A stretch of 64,000 nucleotides of DNA from Aurantiochytrium sp. KH105. Taxonomy: Eukaryota; Sar; Bigyra; Thraustochytrida; Thraustochytriidae. Numbering within the stretch: position 1 is the stretch's first letter; each line of letters starts with the position of its first letter. Below, in pieces: positions 50,501 through 58,832 of the stretch. Both the position numbers and the translations under genes were made by a program. The DNA lies in NCBI GenBank assembly GCA_003116975.1, contig BGKB01000129.1:1-64000 (forward strand), read 5' to 3'. Under the pieces are notes generated by a model that was given only the letters and a program-made list of their open reading frames with translations, searched no databases and was not told the DNA's origin.

Positions 50501-51002
50501 CGCGTTGTTTTTCTGCGAACTCGCGCTTAAGCTCGCGCACGGTGTTGACGCTGACCTCTGCCTTGCCAAGGAAGATCTTGCCAAGGGTTCGTTTATCGTA
50601 GACCTTGAACTCGACCTTGGTCATCTTGCTGCCTCGGGCGCCGATAAAGTCGACACGTTCATCCCAGTGAACCCGCCCTTGGCTTTTGCGTTCTGTGCGG
50701 CTCGTGAACTCCTGGCCGGAGAAGCGCACCTTGACGTACGGGTTGATGCTCTTGGCTGCGGCGGCCTTGGCCCCGCGGGAGGGCGTCCCGGCCTGCTCAT
50801 CGCCCGTCACGAGTCCGCGCGCCTCGAGCACGCAGGCGAAGAGCACGTTGGGGCTCACGGCCCCGCTCGTCGCGGCGAGCCGCTCCATCGTGGCCGCCGT
50901 CTCCGCCTTCCCCGCGCTCCTCCTGGACCGCCCCGCTGCGCAGCCCGGAGCCGATGGATCTTGTTTGTCGAGATCGTCGATCGATCGACCAGTGCTTGTC
51001 AT
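44562..51002 (-). CDS. Ferlin-like multi-C2-domain membrane protein
   Basis: 2146 residues from the ATG at 51002 (an alternative ATG at 50888 removes 38 residues). Ferlins are large tail-anchored C2 proteins that drive Ca-dependent membrane fusion and repair. At least seven C2 units can be read, near residues 52-175, 331-440, 500-630, 961-1075, 1112-1215, 1447-1550 and 1639-1750; examples are VYQGKDLPAADSDGMSDPYARV and LNVLKGFNFIPMDVGGGKSDPY with their Asp-rich Ca-binding loops. A PRWYILYGAPR segment after the third C2 matches ferlins. Acidic D/E-rich linkers occur near residues 240-310 and 1330-1370. The NPFYVLRECLGPDLCVKF segment leads into a membrane helix (about 2000-2022), typical of ferlin C-termini, but a second helix follows (about 2036-2058), then a charged tail with CCGGCCRSR cysteines. 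No introns are evident. Confidence 0.88.
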   Translation of the reverse strand: MTSTGRSIDDLDKQDPSAPGCAAGRSRRSAGKAETAATMERLAATSGAVSPNVLFACVLEARGLVTGDEQAGTPSRGAKAAAAKSINPYVKVRFSGQEFTSRTERKSQGRVHWDERVDFIGARGSKMTKVEFKVYDKRTLGKIFLGKAEVSVNTVRELKREFAEKQREVNRGLWLKLTDAYGTQGDFGELRVVVGWLYRRRLAGKTRLAVYSRIGIKRTAKGAHIGVLDDAELQDDEDAALSFFDDDLDEDTDNEDDLAVSPEAANVASEMGAAVDENEDGDDDEVSGIEGAMTEEDKEEEKDAMERRQREEQDALENAMQLDIKAGAYRVIFHVIEVRELHPEDLSGTSDPVCTVTIDVPARKTVTRSTSIKKAVRSCVFDEQLFLDLNDMDENTVEAATIKFSVFDADLISRNDLIGSFTFNLIDVYYRVDHAHKNQWIGLIDEKNPKDTGVQGYAKVSVTVVGPGDTVNLDEDDDAKNDDGVHDEEIAEVLLPPNVQQELRFLRAQVYIAEDLPALDRSKLTGTEGLDAFVKMKFSGNPPCKTSVVSVSRPRTTARQMIDDAAHRRSESLRVVFNEELWMPTFNPRLARNVNISVYDYDKASSNDLVSTLLVNYQDVIRSTPRFPRKGGIVPRWYILYGAPRKSGLFGNEDAEEMNRNPAKASAYRGRILLSFRNYVDREDSEEPETIHKKHIRSIKRSLVPPTRPYVLRFWAIAGSSIPRTQGAIGFKSRASVASALSMGPYKLSTRAVTPGEGATVDWVEAHEATLEFPAELLLLWESPQVQAVVDRLDNLEATIARHRKSIPDDALRLRSDPSRTKSHGNPPPPALAGENTPGGTKDKLSQLDYLERQQMLMRKYLLAQLQEAQVPDLFLYLEDSSGRAISFARFRPEEILLERFRGEPRWVTLAEDKANNRLDDDDFPGSVLVRIGLGPQDLASATQQEWTQEQLDPFMQKEPFALRVHVYQGKDLPAADSDGMSDPYARVRVLGEKAGKVSRRTRTNNPLWYETVTFSRVLLPPARFAPQAVIDVYDYDRFDPDDYLGSSRILLAQPGATAYATTKPEWRLLFQVAPGDCADAAILVSTEIFPLREGNPATLPPVPNIRPTTHHKATLQIAVLGLRNLAAFRGIPVQNSLVEFHLGDASRQRNVHRTKRSKRPTGSDPNFGELIELKFKLPEDLIFLPRLQVTVQDARVGGLKKEVVATSAVDLMRFVPTSPDYVPHGGAPPDTRNNPNIENQDDHGQEHELERFLALTSPAGQDPALGSAGGRGGAAGRPGEAADALDEAAEDPPTIFEEDDDDGFITDDDAFTSGASDASSDVNDSLPSDTESDVSDSMRGNTILEFEEWANHDPLPLPQFMKGRKTYEHELEAVLGPTPFESFPLFRGQRIRKSLIGKKLKPNLRNVGTLKAAMRVLLDAESPSSLREPNEEDGVFATSMLDKMLVPRPVEVRLNVLKGFNFIPMDVGGGKSDPYLSLKLGRIKVNDQKNYIPNSINPNFYRSFILHTELPGPSQLRIRAMDYDLFSSDDLIGETTIDIEDRWFSKRWKEIAAEESLEERTQDELDEEEAAKVVVEESRDADTSEVETYLRKPVELRSIWTPTSQLEQGKVELWCDIMDQPTAIKYPMIDVSPPADTVYEMRVIIWKCEDVPSFDFLTKQNDLYVRCNFNGFSEKSWKETDTHWRAKKGKGSWNYRIKMPNIQLPLSKLKSRLTIQIWDRDVTKWNDLIAETVLDLSSHLRAAYLRNEERYEVFDSGYRRAPRPPPKPAREPSAPTPVVSTREEFVQMPANGNFNNADEEQKNGGDDDNDDEGRVGRQDSSISIRVDPDTGVAATNADPDDLDSHYSTRGREARKEKRHATRMERKRKKQEEKRKQRVKVSAGGESGDPEEEEKRGEANELINTYAPWAGSVLSHRDPPNSKALKLYSMENGVKRDMGKLWVSVELVRQDLATTSLSNGGGRSEPNRFPKLPKPVGRLNWKLFWNPFYVLRECLGPDLCVKFCCVFIILVAIVLTVVLFPQVTSLFSFLNTIPHGVGYLLIALVALVIVGACCWCGIADRRRRNKEEEELARAYDLEAQAFDREKEKQYLGTEGRGDDEPVRNCCGGCCRSRSTPKQSKREKRSSASGTSRTASVDAAELEMLNL

Positions 51003-51543
51003 GCGGGTCAATCACTCCAATACCCAGCCCCCTTACAGTCAAAAACAGCTTTTATCTCCGAGCGAGACGCCGCCGGGGGCTAGACAGCGCAGGCCTCTCC
51101 TCTCGTCTTTGCCGTCAGTGCTGCGAGTCCTGCAGCGCAGCCGATGGCGCTCGCAAACAATGGCTCCAAGAGGTTTTGGGGCGGTTTAGGGTCAAGTGGG
51201 AGCGCGAGCACAGCGAGGCTATACAGTGTTCGGTCCGTGCCGAGACCTTTGGTGGGGGAAAACGAGCCAATCGAGAGTTTTCGTACAGCGCGAGTGCCGA
51301 TAGAACACCGTGCGAAAGTACGCTCGTTGACTTGACTGTGAGCCAAGATATGGCAAGACCTGCCGGGGGGGGGGGGAGAGTCGTGACAGTAACTTAGGCG
51401 TACACCTTGACGTGGTGTTAAGCATCAGGTATCACAATAACCTAAAACCACCCGTAGGCCAAAAGCAAGATGGAGTCAAGGCTGATAGGAGATAGAACGT
51501 AGAAACTGTAGCAGAGCAACATTAACATGGCATTGTACAGATC
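51003..51543. other. Region between ferlin start and transporter stop
   Basis: Ferlin promoter side plus 3' flank of the transporter gene. It has a run of 12 G at 51365-51376, which is prone to sequencing error. Nothing else recognised. Confidence 0.4.
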
Positions 51544-52956
51544 TTAGTTGTAGCTGTCAAGATAGCTCGAGCGAGTGCAGGTGAAAGGCTGGGTATCAGA
51601 GTCACTAAAGTCGTCGCGGAGGGTGATGATGTTAGCAGCAGTACCGGCTGTGAGAAGAACTGTTGCGTAGATGAAGATGATGGCGCAAATGGTCTTTTCG
51701 AGCCAAGAGATGGGGCGGCCCTCCTTCCTTCGTGCAAGAAAGAAGAAGATGATCGGGGCGTGAAAGCCGAGGATGGGGCCAAAGAGAGAGCCGAGGAGCG
51801 ACACGAGACTGTCAAAGAAGGTAACACCGTTGGAAATGACGTAGGCAAATATGAGGGTGAGAAAGGAAATGCAGAACCAGATGAGACGGCTCTTCAAGTT
51901 TGTCTTGCCGTAGGTGCTCGGTGAGACGTACTGGTGCACTTGCTTGTGCCAGGTGAGCGAGATGATAAAGTAAGAAACCATGAGATGCAGACACAAGCAG
52001 GCAGCAGCGGCGGAGAGCAGGCCGCCGTAGGTCTCGGGGTCCACGAGCTTGATGATTGAGTCGCTGGCGTTTTCTCCACTATACGTGTACGAGATGATGC
52101 CGACAATAATGTAGAGACCAATCTGCACAGGGGCGCTGATCCGAAAGGACTTGGGAAAGTCACTGGGAGTCTTCATTTCGGCAATGATCTCCAAGAAGAC
52201 AAAGCATCCCAGGTAGGCAAAGGTGATCTTGGAGAGGGCGCCGAAAAAGGTGAGCCAGGAAATGCTCGGAGGGGTACCCGCATAGACGGAATCGCGTCCG
52301 TCAGAGTCCTTCATATTGATGAACATGTAGATGAGCACAAGGAGGATGGCGACGACGATGAGACCGAAGTTGATCCAGAAGACGATCTGGGCACCGCTAA
52401 AGCTCTGCACCTGGATGGGGCCAATGAGAGCGCAAAAAGCGATGATGGACCAAAGAGGCTGGCAGAGCTCGACACCCCAGAACGCGATTTCGAGTGTCTG
52501 TGAAAGGGCGAGAAAGTAACTCGATGCGACAAAGACAAAGTAAATGTAGGTCACAAACTTGAGTACGTACCCAGCCCAGGGCCACATGCAGAGGTCCGCA
52601 AGGGTGGCGTAGGAAACAGACGAGGGGAAGACTTGGTACGATCGAGACAGGAGGATGCCCATGTAAATGTTGACAGGGCCGAGGATTCCGATGAGCACAA
52701 TGGCCAGAACGTATCCGAGCTCCTCAAAGGCAAGACCCATTGTGAGCACACCGACACCGACGATTTCGCCAATTTCAATCATGCCCACGGTCTTCCAGGA
52801 GAGGTGGCCGACGATGCCGACATCGCTAGAGCTGCCGTCGGACGAGGACGAGAAGTCCTCTGCCGGCCCGCTGTTGCTGCCCTTGCTATCACTGCCCTTG
52901 GAGGGTCCGACATTGACGCCGGAATTCCTCGTGCCAGACTCGAGCGACTCGAGCAT
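51544..52956 (-). CDS. Amino acid/auxin permease-family transporter
   Basis: 470 residues, about 11 membrane helices. The AAAP (Aa_trans, PF01490) family moves amino acids with H+ or Na+. After a Ser/Gly-rich cytosolic N-terminus (residues 1-50), the first helix carries the family's GxGxL motif (EIVGVGVLTMGLAFEELG). Helices such as YVLAIVLIGILGPVNIYMG, YVLKFVTYIYFVFVASSYF, IVFWINFGLIVVAILLVLIY, LGLYIIVGIISYTYSGENA-type and LIWFCISFLTLIFAYVISNG follow with the usual spacing. A soluble loop near residues 215-235 (MKDSDGRDSVYAGTPP) and the GSLFGPILGFHAPIIFFFLARRKEG segment are also typical. Substrate and membrane cannot be told from sequence. Same strand as ferlin, 541 bases apart; the ATG at 52956 is the natural start. 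Confidence 0.88.
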   Translation of the reverse strand: MLESLESGTRNSGVNVGPSKGSDSKGSNSGPAEDFSSSSDGSSSDVGIVGHLSWKTVGMIEIGEIVGVGVLTMGLAFEELGYVLAIVLIGILGPVNIYMGILLSRSYQVFPSSVSYATLADLCMWPWAGYVLKFVTYIYFVFVASSYFLALSQTLEIAFWGVELCQPLWSIIAFCALIGPIQVQSFSGAQIVFWINFGLIVVAILLVLIYMFINMKDSDGRDSVYAGTPPSISWLTFFGALSKITFAYLGCFVFLEIIAEMKTPSDFPKSFRISAPVQIGLYIIVGIISYTYSGENASDSIIKLVDPETYGGLLSAAAACLCLHLMVSYFIISLTWHKQVHQYVSPSTYGKTNLKSRLIWFCISFLTLIFAYVISNGVTFFDSLVSLLGSLFGPILGFHAPIIFFFLARRKEGRPISWLEKTICAIIFIYATVLLTAGTAANIITLRDDFSDSDTQPFTCTRSSYLDSYN

Positions 52957-54195
52957 TATGCTTTATCTCTTGTTGACGTCTTGACTCTGTGTTTGCTTGC
53001 TTGCTTGCTTATTTTGTCCAATTCTTTCTATGGAGGCAGACCTCGAGCTTTGCGAGTTGTCAGGGTTGCTCGATGTCGTGTTTTGGTTTTGCTCGTCTGG
53101 TTGGTTGGGGTGTAGTTTTTTCTGCTCGCGGGCAGCGGCTCGGGGGCTGCTCGGAGTCGTCTCGCGAGCGTGCTGCTTGCTCGCTGTCGCTCGTCGTCAG
53201 GCCAAATCCTATTGAATTCTGAATTCCATGGCGAGCTTCGCACGCCTTTCTGTCCTTTTCCCCTCAATCTGCCTCCCTCCCCCCTCCCCCCTTTATTCCT
53301 ATTCATTCCAATTCTTTTGGCTAACATAAGGCTTCCTCGTCCGCATTCGCTGGATTTTCAGTTGTTCAGGGCCGGCAACCCGTGCTTCTGAATCGCGCCC
53401 TCGCCTTCTTCCGTTGGCGGTCGTGCACCAACGCCGCCCCTTCCTCGATTGAGGACGCGGGAGGAGCGCCGAAGCCGCCCGCTGCACCTGCAGGCCGCGC
53501 TCGCGGGCGTCCCCCGTCCCGCGGCTCGCGCAAAAGGTCTCCGCCCGTCGTGCAAGCGCCGCAAGCGCGCGACTGCGACCTGCGCCCGCGCTGCGACGAG
53601 ATTGACGCGGTGCAGAGCCTACTCCCCACAGCCCGAGCTAGCTCCCCACAGCCACTGAACCTGCACCTCGCCCTGTGTTTTTTTCTGCGTCGCTGTCGCG
53701 CGCATCGGCATGCACGGTCTCCATCTCCATCTCCGTCTCCTGCTTTCATCTCCTTCTCCATCTCCGTCTCGATCGCAACCAACCTCATACCGCAAGAAGC
53801 CCTCCGCGCGCCTTTGCCGGCAGCGCCGGCGCCAGCAGGGGCCTGCACCGACCTCCGGCTCCGAGGGATGGGGAGGGAAAAGGCCTGGCGGGCGGCCCTT
53901 GGTCGGCGCCCGTGTGAGCCGGGACACAAGCGCGTCCCAAAGGTTCCGGAGAGAGGCCCAAGATGCCCGGCATGCCAGTCACCTGCATGCTGCAGCTGCT
54001 GCTGCTAGCCAGGGCAGGTGCAAAGAGACAGAAGGCGGCGGTGCCGGGACCCTGCCGAGAGTCCGTGTCGAACCGCGGCAACGCTAACCAGGACAGACGG
54101 GCATGACGGGCATCAATCAGCAACGTCTGGAGGCAGGACGAGGAAGGAGAAGATGCTGGTTGGGGCCGCAGCCGGGTGCGAATGGATGGACGGTT

Positions 54196-54231
<36 letters not shown>

Positions 54232-57200
54232 TGTGCAGATGGCGAGGATAAATGAATGGATGGCTCGGGAGCAGTGCGTTCTTTGCGGAGGTGGGTGACT
54301 CCGATCAATTGCCTTCGGGCAGCTCGACCAGCTAGCTAACGTAAATGCTATGATGACAGCATGAGTAGTTCGACTAAAATGTTTCGGACAACTCGAGTCC
54401 ACTCGATCGATGCAGAAGCAAGATGCGTAAGCGAAGCAAAAGAGCTGGCGTTGTGGTCGACTCAGCGAGTAGAGCAGCTGCAGCTGATAGCGAGCAGCAA
54501 ATGTGCTCGCAACTCTCATGAGCCACGAGCGAAACTATTGGTACGCCGTCGTTTTTCGCCACACCGAGCGGTGCGGCGACCACTTCACGGCGACAACGAT
54601 CTCTTGCGCTGTGCTGGCGGTCGAGGCGACCCGACCCAGAGGCGAATGCGAATGTAAATGCAGCTGCAGCGGTGAGCCATTCGCGATTGACGCCCGCAGC
54701 CGCGCAGGCGTGGCGACGAAAACAATGCAATAGGTAGAAAGCAAGGAAAAAGGGCCGGGATCCTTTCATACCGGGAGCCAAACCGTGGCGTGTGCCTGGA
54801 AGCAAGAAACTCGCATGCTTGCATCGCGCAAGAGCAGCCACTGCAAAGCAAAGGCCCACGATGAGCTGATCAAGACGAAAAGAGAGAGAGAGAGAGCGGG
54901 GCGGAGCGGAGTGAGAGAGACAGAGAGTAAAGATGATCTTTGCTGTTGGCTGCGGCAGCGGCTGGGCCATGTTTTACAGCTGCAGATGCAAGTTAAAAAT
55001 TCACGGCACGATTTCGAGCGCCGAGCTAACGCATGTCCTGTCGTTCGATAGAGTGCAAGAATTGAATCGAGGATGCCGTGCCCCATTTATTGACTCGTTC
55101 TATCCGTCCGTCCGTCTGTCCATTCGGATGGGGTTAAAAACCAGGATGTGAACGGCCATCCTGCTGTACGAAATGCCCAAAGGAAGCTCGTAAAAAACAA
55201 AACAGAGCAAACCAAAACTAATCAAAAGGAAGCGTAGAAAGATAAATCAAGGCAAAACACACGGACCTTTTGCCAATGAAGTTGCAGGGAGACGTGAGGC
55301 GCGTCCGACCCAAACTCAAGATGGCTCGAGTTGTATGTAGTCGGCGAGAACAACCCGAACCGAAACAGTCGAGTCAAATCCAGACCGATTCACGTAAACG
55401 ACAAAGGTTGCTGCCGCAGCAAGCCGTGCCGGATTCCCGGCAGGCTCGAAATTCTGATCCTTGGATTTTCAGTCACTGCAGAGTGATCGTCGTGATTGTA
55501 TCCCGGACGACTTTCCCTTGCATGCACGTCCTCGCTGGCAAAAAATTGTGGACGAGAGACATGCAACTGCAAGGACGCGAGTGCACCAAGGACTGTGGTT
55601 CACGGGGCCAAGAGCTCCATCCATGCGTCCATTCATCTAATCATTTATTTTCATTTATCTGGCTATCCGTCAATCGATGACTCATCTCACAATCACTCGG
55701 TTACTCGACCACTCCACCACTCGATCACTCCGTCATCTCCGCAGGATTCGGCAATCGTTTCCGACACAAGCCGGAAGCAAGTCGCCCGCAGCGACGTGTA
55801 CCAGGAAGTGGCGCTCGTTGGAGTTTCTGGCACCAAGCGTTCTAGCGGCGTTGCTTTTGTGCGATGAATTCGTCTGTCGCTCTCGACGCGCGGGCCACCC
55901 GCCACACCACCCGCACGGTGTTTTTCGCGCGCTTCGCATCCCATCCCATCTCATCGCCTCGCGTGCCGCATTTGGTCGGCGGCCTTCGCTCTGCTCGCCG
56001 CTTGCGCCACCTGCTCGCGCGCGCGGGATTCAGACTCCGGCTCGGCGGCGAAGGAGACGCCCTGTTGCCCGCTGTCGCGCGGCACGTCGCGCGGCACGGC
56101 GCGCTCGATTGGACAGCCTCAACCAGGCTCGCGCGAGGGGCGGAGAGGCCTCGGAGAGGAGCGGAAAGGAGCGATCGTCGAGTTGACCGAAGAATGCGAA
56201 CCGAATTGAGGAGAGGACGCGTGGGTGCCCACGTGTCGACGTCGACTCGCGAGATTTGGTCCGCCAAGTGCGACCCTGAACCGGGCGGGCGGGCGGTCGA
56301 GCGCCTCTTTTTTCCTTTCTTTCCTTCTTTTGATCTTTCTTTTCGGTGTTTTCGTCGTCACCGGCCACGGCATCGTCATCGTCGTTGCGCTCATCGTCGA
56401 ATCGCGTGCTTTTCCTTGTGCCTGGGGCATCGGCCGGCAGGCAGCAGCAGCTAGCATCTTAGGCGTTGGCGTTGGGGCGGCTGTTGCTTGGGAGGAAGCG
56501 AGTGCGAGCGAGTGCGAGCGAATGCGAGCGTGCGGCCGCTTGCCGAATTTGCTCGACGCCGAATGCTCTGCTCGAACGCCAAGCCAAGACCGCTCGCGCA
56601 TCAAATTTGCCAGCGCGAGCACGAGCAAGGGTCGCGCCCGGGCGGCGCCTGGGTTGAACGTGAAGCGAGCGCTGCAGCAGCAGCTGCTGCTGACTGCACG
56701 ATGGAATCTGAAAAACTTCGATGGAAAAAGAAGATGTTAAGTAACGCGTGACGTGCTTGTGCATGCATGATGCACCGCACCACAAAGGCATCGCTGGAAT
56801 CACCATATTATCTTGGGATTTCTAGCCTGTGGCGCAGGACCTGCGGGTCGGATTGTCGAGAACAGCGTCAAGCAACAACCTGGGTTCTCATCGCGACAAC
56901 ACAAGCTAATTCACACCAGATGAGGTGAACGCCAAAAACATGGACAGTTGACGTAGCAGAGCTATCGTTCGATCGTCCGCATAACCGATCGGATCAAGCG
57001 AGCGGCGAGCGAGAATGCGTTCTCATCCAGTCAGTGAAGAAAAAGGGGAAATGCCAGGGAAACTTCTTTGACGCAAAAGATTCAGGTGCAGTGAGGAAAA
57101 GGCTGTTATGCCCACCTTGCGCGTTCCGCATGGCGGAACCGAAATTTTTTGAAGCCACCAGCGAGGCCATCGAAAACAAAGGAAAAGAAAAGACTAAAGG

Positions 57201-57370
57201 CGCACGCATTTGATCCATCCCACCTTCATTCCGGTGGCGGTTAAGAAATTGTCAACGAATGTACAAAACGGCGAAAATACTTGAAACCTCGAAGAAAACT
57301 AAAACAATCGAGCCGAAAGGAGGCGAGTAACGACAACGGAACAAAGCTTGCGAAATGAGAAAAGAGAAGC
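52957..57370. other. 4.4-kb stretch without a supportable protein gene
   Basis: The first part is the transporter promoter (TTGCTTGCTTGC at 52994-53008). The rest contains a CAG microsatellite (54196-54231), AGAGAGAG runs (54884-54930), CATCTCCATCTCCGTCTCC triplet-like sequence (53720-53770), ACTCGATCACTC repeats (55690-55735) and GCGAGTGCGAGC repeats (56500-56530). Open frames up to about 240 codons occur on both strands but are mutually overlapping, composition-driven and resemble no family. A spliced gene or non-coding RNA cannot be excluded. Confidence 0.4.
54196..54231. repeat. (AGC)12 microsatellite
   Basis: Twelve uninterrupted AGC units in a non-coding stretch. Confidence 0.9.
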
Positions 57371-58093
57371 TTACGCGCGGCGCGGTGCAAACGTCCGACC
57401 GGGAAGGCCATCGCGATAAATGATGTCGTCAACGGAAGCCCTTTCATCAATGACGACGCGTGCGCGGGACCAAATTTGCTCATCAATCTCATTCTGACAA
57501 TCCAGAATGCGGACTTCATCAGTACTAATGAAGTTGACGATTTCCGGGCGGAAACCCGCGTATGTCTGGATGGCGCGCTCGTTCGCCACCAGGCCTGGCT
57601 CAATGTCAGCCTCCATTTCATCTGCTTCACGCAGCTTTGGCGAGAGCGTGGCGATAGCAAGGAGGCGCGAGCGCGGCTGGAGGTGGAAACCGTGCACGAG
57701 AGACACGCTAATTTGCGCCGGGTAGCGCAAGAGGACGGCAGCATCAAGAACGTCGCAGTAAACACCAATAACGAGCGGCTCAACTTGGACCACGTACGCT
57801 GGCAACGACTGGCCAGCTGAGAGAATGTTGCGGATTTCGGCAGTTTGCGGATCCTCGACGGCCAACCCGGTGTCGCTGGTTGGTGCGCAACAAAGGAAAG
57901 CGCACCACTGGAAGACGCCTGCGGACGCGAGCTTTTCGGCCGGCGTCGTCATGCCGAGGTCTGGCCGCAGGAGAACGAGGTGTTCATGCGAGAGCCGTAT
58001 GCCGCTCCCGTGTGCCGACGATCGCCTCCTCGCGCTCGAGTGTGGCGTCGCGTGTGCCGCCACGGGCTCAACCTTGGTCCCGAGCTCCGCCAT
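57371..58093 (-). CDS. Conserved-looking protein of unknown function, 240 residues
   Basis: 240 residues from the first in-frame ATG (58093). I do not recognise a family. The sequence is balanced in composition, unlike the surrounding noise: a hydrophobic VFQWCAFLCCAP segment near residue 65, then PAYVVQVEPLVIGVYCDVLDAAVLL and AQISVSLVHGFHLQPRSRLLAIATLS that read as beta strands, an acidic READEMEADIEPG stretch, and a C-terminal VRILDCQNEIDEQIWSRARVV with GRTFAPRRA at the end. No signal peptide, membrane helix or known motif is evident. The codon bias and internal lack of repeats support a real gene; upstream lies a TAGGCCTA-rich palindromic region. Function cannot be assigned. Confidence 0.6.
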   Translation of the reverse strand: MAELGTKVEPVAAHATPHSSARRRSSAHGSGIRLSHEHLVLLRPDLGMTTPAEKLASAGVFQWCAFLCCAPTSDTGLAVEDPQTAEIRNILSAGQSLPAYVVQVEPLVIGVYCDVLDAAVLLRYPAQISVSLVHGFHLQPRSRLLAIATLSPKLREADEMEADIEPGLVANERAIQTYAGFRPEIVNFISTDEVRILDCQNEIDEQIWSRARVVIDERASVDDIIYRDGLPGRTFAPRRA

Positions 58094-58832
58094 TCTGCTT
58101 GAGCTTGCAAGCACAAGCTAGCAAGCAAACGCAAGCAACCGCAGGCAACCGCAAGTCTCCAAGGACGGCCGGCCAGTCTCCGCGCGGTCCGTGGTATTCT
58201 GTCTGTCGTCAGGGGTTTGCCGCCTCTTCGCGGTTCGAAGGATTGCTCGTCTCACGGCCGGTGGCACCCGGCCGGCCCGGACTTGACTTGCCCAAGATGC
58301 AAAGCGAGCGCGTGCACACCACAACCGAGCAATAATTATAATAATACGGTATAGCCTAGATAGGCCTATGCCTAGCCTATCCTAGGCTAGGCCTACGGCA
58401 ACTCTTGAAGGCGGAGAAGAGTACACACACCCCTTCCTTGGCTGGGCTTGCTTGCTTGCTTGCTGTTAGTCCGGCCGACTTGTCTCCATCTTCATCAGCC
58501 AAGTATCCATCGCGACGGGACGGGCAGCTCCCGCCACGCGCAAGGCGGCAGCGACAACTGCCTGCTTGGTCTCTTTTCAGTAGCGAAAGCCTCTGCTTGC
58601 GTGATGCGTCGTCAGATCGTGGCGAGGTGGCGGCACTGGGCCGGCGTCCGTCCCGAGCTGCTGCGTGTGGAGCTTGCTGCTCTTTTGGGGGGAGCAAGCT
58701 CGGGGACGTCCAGACAAAGCCAAAATCTCATCATGCCATGATGCGAGAGACTAACACAACACTCACACACACGCCGTGTTTCACGTCAAACAAGAAGCCA
58801 CAGGCCGAATAATGAAAGCAGCCAGCCAGGCC
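58094..58832. promoter_or_regulatory. Region upstream of the unknown gene, downstream of the kinase-FYVE gene
   Basis: Contains CAAGCAAGC/CAACCGCAGG repeats next to the start at 58093, a complex palindromic cluster (58350-58396) with two TAGGCCTA sites, and a GCTTGCTTGCTTGC run (58448-58462). No other gene supported. Confidence 0.45.
58350..58396. repeat. Palindromic TAGGCCTA / GCCTAGCC cluster
   Basis: GCCTAGCC (58370-58377) and GGCTAGGC (58385-58392) are exact complements; outside them TAGGCCTA occurs at 58361-58368 and 58388-58395. The whole 45-base block can fold into an imperfect stem. Confidence 0.75.

Noticed and set aside
53382-54008. 208-codon frame and overlapping frames in the gene desert
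   Set aside because: Arg/Pro/Ala-rich, overlapped by equally long frames on the other strand, no domain or signal.
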